Assembly (NCBI GenBank): GCA_038247995.1
Contig: JBBRUG010000263.1
Span: forward strand, 1-8,734
Source: JBBRUG01 sp038247995
Lineage (GTDB): Bacteria; Chloroflexota; Chloroflexia; Chloroflexales; Chloroflexaceae
Direction of reading: 5' to 3'
Length of the DNA: 8,734 nucleotides
Shown here piece by piece: positions 6,785-8,734 of this stretch. Position 1 is the stretch's first letter. Each line of letters starts with the position of its first letter. The position numbers and the translations under genes are program-made. The notes beneath the pieces are model-generated. The model saw only the letters and a list, made by a program, of their open reading frames with translations. It searched no databases and had not been told where the DNA came from.

Positions 6785-6820
6785 GCATCCGCAGAACACA
6801 CGGATTACGCAGATTAGGAA
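6785..6820. repeat. candidate dispersed intergenic repeat
   Basis: The stretch around ACACGGATTACGCAGATTA has the look of an intergenic repeat family I recall from environmental genomes of Chloroflexota and Planctomycetota, with CGGATTA/CAGATTA and ATCCGCAGA elements. Internally, GGATTA and AGATTA recur nine bases apart, and ATCCG (6787-6791) pairs with CGGAT (6801-6805) around a nine-base loop. Only one copy is in this window, so the assignment rests on memory. Confidence 0.3.
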
Positions 6821-6830
6821 TAGAGAGGGG

Positions 6831-6859
6831 TTGACGTTCGCTGCCATCACACCTATAAC
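6831..6859 (+). promoter_or_regulatory. sigma-70-type promoter of the lipoprotein gene
   Basis: TTGACG (6831-6836) and TATAAC (6854-6859), each five of six to consensus, are spaced by 17 bases. The start point would be near 6866. This is the best promoter in the window. Confidence 0.7.
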
Positions 6860-6869
6860 AAACAGGTGT
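6849..6869. promoter_or_regulatory. operator-like inverted repeat on lipoprotein promoter
   Basis: ACACCT (6849-6854) and AGGTGT (6864-6869) are exact complements flanking nine bases that contain the rest of the -10 box. The repeat therefore spans the -10 box and the start point, the classic site for a repressor dimer. The binding protein cannot be named from the sequence. Confidence 0.4.
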
Positions 6870-6959
6870 CTTTAGCCGCTAGCCGTTGGCTTTGTGCAGT
6901 GGCGTTGTTGTTCGTCGTGGTGCAGTGTCGCGGCCCGTTGTATGCACAAAGGATTACGT

Positions 6960-8111
6960 ATGTCGTCTCGTTCCATCATGCTCGCGTTCAGCCTGAGTCT
7001 GACTGCCTTGTTGGCCGCCTGTGGCGGTGGCCCAGCAAATACGCCTACCAGCGCCCCGGCCGCCGCCCCGGCCGCTCCGGCAGCCGTAACGCCCACGCCT
7101 ATGCCCGTTGCTGAACCAACCCAGGCGCCTACAGCCGTGCCCACAGCCGCGCCGGCTGGCGGAGCAACGCAAGCGCCTCAGGCTGATCCTGCTGGTGCAC
7201 CACTCTCGTCCGACGACTTTCGCGCCGGGCTCGAAAATCTGACCAGTTATCAAGTGAACTATACGCTTAGCTTTGACGGCACGGATGCTGAAGGGAACCC
7301 GACGAGCGGTACGATTGAACTGATCGAACTGGTTGATAACGCAGGTGCTGCGCGCCGCTTTACGGTAACGCAGTTGGGACTGGTTGAGGTTGAACAGGCG
7401 CCGGAGACCTTCGATCTTTTTGTTGCTGATGGGCAGGTCTATATGCTCAACGCGGATCAGGGCGAGAATGCTTGTGTGAGCTTCCCCGATACCGGCGAGA
7501 TGAGCATGAGCGGCTTCCTTGATGAAACCGATGGCATGTTCCTTGGCGATCTGGAGCGCGCCCGGCCGGTCGGGCAGGGTGAGACGGTGAGCGGTGTGAG
7601 CACCGATCGTTATGAAGTGAGCGAGACTCAGGATGGTGTTGATGTTCGTGGCGAGATCTGGATCGCTAATGACGGCGGTTTTGTTGTCAGGTATACCGGA
7701 ACGGGTGATGTTGCTGAGCCGGCGGCGCCTGATGAAGGGCTGGGCATTGTAGAGGGCACAGTGAATTGGGAGTACCTGGTGAGCGCGATCAACAGCGCCG
7801 ACGCGATCGAGTTGCCCACCGAGTGTGCGAACCTGGACACCGGCAGTGCCGAATTGCCAATTCCGGCTTTCCCTGGTGCAACACTTGATTTTAGCACCGG
7901 CAGTCTGAGTTCCTACACGGTTGATGCGCCGGTTGCTGAAGTAGCCGACTTCTATCGGTCGGCATTGCTTGCCGAGGGTTGGACATTAGCTGACGATAGC
8001 GATCTTGGTGAGGCGGGTCTGTCGTTGACCTTCACCCGCGACGATGCCTCCATCCAGATGTTTGTGACCACCGAAGAAGGGCAGACGCAGATTCTGGTGC
8101 AGGGCGGATAG
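6960..8111 (+). CDS. lipoprotein, LppX/LprG-like domain (putative)
   Basis: This is a 383-residue surface lipoprotein. Residues 1-21 are a lipoprotein signal with lipobox LAAC (Cys21 is the lipidated residue). Residues about 22-82 are a flexible Pro/Ala/Thr linker. The region from about 85 to 285 starts FRAGLENLTSYQVNYTLSFDG and continues in alternating strands (FDLFVADGQVYML, GVSTDRYEVSE, GEIWIANDGGFVVRY). This pattern resembles the half-barrel fold of LppX/LprG/LolA-type lipid carriers, but the match is by eye only. Cys172 and Cys289 could form a disulfide. The last 85 residues are a separate module: LPIPAFPGAT, then VADFYRSALLAEGWTL. AAAGGA at 6948-6953, six bases before the ATG at 6960, and the signal peptide both fix this start. 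An ATG at 6894 would put 22 odd residues before the signal. Function is unknown. Confidence 0.85.
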   Translation: MSSRSIMLAFSLSLTALLAACGGGPANTPTSAPAAAPAAPAAVTPTPMPVAEPTQAPTAVPTAAPAGGATQAPQADPAGAPLSSDDFRAGLENLTSYQVNYTLSFDGTDAEGNPTSGTIELIELVDNAGAARRFTVTQLGLVEVEQAPETFDLFVADGQVYMLNADQGENACVSFPDTGEMSMSGFLDETDGMFLGDLERARPVGQGETVSGVSTDRYEVSETQDGVDVRGEIWIANDGGFVVRYTGTGDVAEPAAPDEGLGIVEGTVNWEYLVSAINSADAIELPTECANLDTGSAELPIPAFPGATLDFSTGSLSSYTVDAPVAEVADFYRSALLAEGWTLADDSDLGEAGLSLTFTRDDASIQMFVTTEEGQTQILVQGG

Positions 8112-8127
8112 TGAAGTCAGGCGACTG

Positions 8128-8734
8128 TCACCCTGCTAACAATCCGGCCAGTTGCCGTTGGGTGCGCAGAGCGGCGAGCGGCCCACCGCCGAGTGTGATC
8201 CAGGGTGCCAAGTCGCCGATCGCTGCGGTACGTCGGGCCTGAATCAAGCGGCGTTCGGTGCGCAAGCGCGGCAGTTCGGCCAGCGCCATCAAGCGACCAG
8301 CCATAACGGCGGGTTGGTTGCGCACAGCAGCATAGGCCAGCGCCAGCGTGTCGTAGGCGAGGATGTGCGGCAAACAGGTGCGCAGGAGCGGCCCAGGTAA
8401 GCAGCGCACGATCACGCGCAGACGGTTGCGCCCGAGCAGACGCTGTTTGAGTGGACTGCCCTGCGCACCAGTGGCCGAGTAGACGTGGCGGGCGCGGGCT
8501 GCAGGCGCTAATACGGCGTCCCATCCACGCAAGCGTGCTCGCCAGGCCAGGTCGGCGTCTTCCAAATAGCTAAAGAACGACGGCTCAAACGGCCCAATAT
8601 CTTCAATGAGTTCACGGCGCAGCAAAGCCAATCCGCCGCTGGCGCCGAAGATTGGCACTGGAGTAGGCGGCAGTTCGCCAACGGACAAGCCAAGGTGAAG
8701 ATCAGTCGCGACTCCGTCACGTTGGAACATAATC
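8128..8734 (-). CDS. family 2 glycosyltransferase, C-terminal part
   Basis: This is the C-terminal 200 or so residues of a GT-A fold glycosyltransferase whose N-terminal nucleotide-sugar binding half lies beyond the right edge. The frame stays open to the last base, and the Met at 8728-8730 is internal. Visible family motifs are IFGASGGLALLRRELIEDIG, in which FGASGGLALLRR matches the acceptor-side glycine motif. FEPSFFSYLEDADLAWRARL follows, carrying the ED-x-D-x-x-x-R acidic motif with the probable catalytic base, and then RGWDAVLAPAARARHVYSATG. This arrangement is typical of rhamnosyltransferase-like (WbbL-type) enzymes that build surface polysaccharides from dTDP- or UDP-sugars. The actual donor is not determinable. 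The gene converges with the lipoprotein gene; their stop codons are 16 bases apart, with no clear terminator between. Confidence 0.9.
   Translation of the reverse strand, partial: IMFQRDGVATDLHLGLSVGELPPTPVPIFGASGGLALLRRELIEDIGPFEPSFFSYLEDADLAWRARLRGWDAVLAPAARARHVYSATGAQGSPLKQRLLGRNRLRVIVRCLPGPLLRTCLPHILAYDTLALAYAAVRNQPAVMAGRLMALAELPRLRTERRLIQARRTAAIGDLAPWITLGGGPLAALRTQRQLAGLLAG

Larger units (their letters stand above)
6657..6959. other. divergent intergenic region hflX / lipoprotein
   Basis: These 303 bases hold no convincing gene. From left to right they contain the hflX promoter (6677-6705), about 80 bases in which I see nothing specific, a possible dispersed repeat (6785-6820), the lipoprotein promoter (6831-6859) with an inverted repeat over its -10 box (6849-6869), and a leader of about 94 bases. 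The leader includes a short tandem TAGCCGC-TAGCCGT near 6872-6885. Short frames that cross the region lack ribosome binding sites. Confidence 0.6.

Noticed and set aside
6631..6834. 67-codon plus-strand frame across the hflX start and intergenic region
   Set aside because: It overlaps the hflX promoter and 5' end in antisense, and the composition is not protein-like.
6894..6959. Upstream ATG extending the lipoprotein by 22 residues
   Set aside because: The extension (Cys/Arg-rich) precedes a perfect lipoprotein signal, and the Shine-Dalgarno AAAGGA fits the ATG at 6960.
7051..7200. Imperfect GC-rich repeats in the lipoprotein gene
   Set aside because: They encode the Pro/Ala/Thr linker and are explained by low-complexity coding rather than a separate repeat element.

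Overview
The window looks like ordinary chromosomal sequence of a GC-rich bacterium, most likely a member of the Chloroflexota (inference). The hints are a lipoprotein with a long Pro/Ala/Thr linker of the kind common in that phylum, a Chloroflexia-like set of housekeeping genes, and long perfect hairpins without U-tracts used as transcript ends. No phage, transposase, CRISPR or recognisable defence system is visible.

Layout. Positions 1-255 hold the 3' end of an rRNA operon: the tail of the 23S-5S spacer, a complete 5S rRNA, an initiator tRNA-fMet(CAU) seven bases later, and a 34-bp perfect palindrome as the probable transcript end. Converging on it is a minus-strand gene (298-924) for a two-helix membrane protein with a PH-like cytoplasmic domain. 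From a divergent promoter region, the plus strand then carries a tight pair, rnhC (RNase HIII) and folC (folylpolyglutamate/dihydrofolate synthase), followed by a separately promoted membrane-anchored or secreted polysaccharide deacetylase (3364-4281). Positions 4437-6656 are on the minus strand: hflX (ribosome-associated GTPase) comes first and is followed, after a 16-bp hairpin, by an ABC-2 type permease that has no ATPase partner in the window. A 303-base divergent region (6657-6959) separates hflX from a plus-strand lipoprotein (6960-8111). The lipoprotein converges on the C-terminal part of a family 2 glycosyltransferase that runs off the right edge.

The genes do not form one pathway. 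They are translation and replication housekeeping (5S, tRNA-fMet, RNase HIII, FolC, HflX) mixed with envelope functions (deacetylase, lipoprotein, glycosyltransferase, exporter permease). The points most worth a second look are regulatory. They are: a possible AUA start codon for hflX, with a near-ideal Shine-Dalgarno and promoter; a hairpin wedged between hflX and a permease that has no Shine-Dalgarno; two operator-like inverted repeats on promoters; an initiator tRNA with a C1-U72 mismatch; and a possible copy of a dispersed intergenic repeat. I see no convincing undescribed multi-gene system here.
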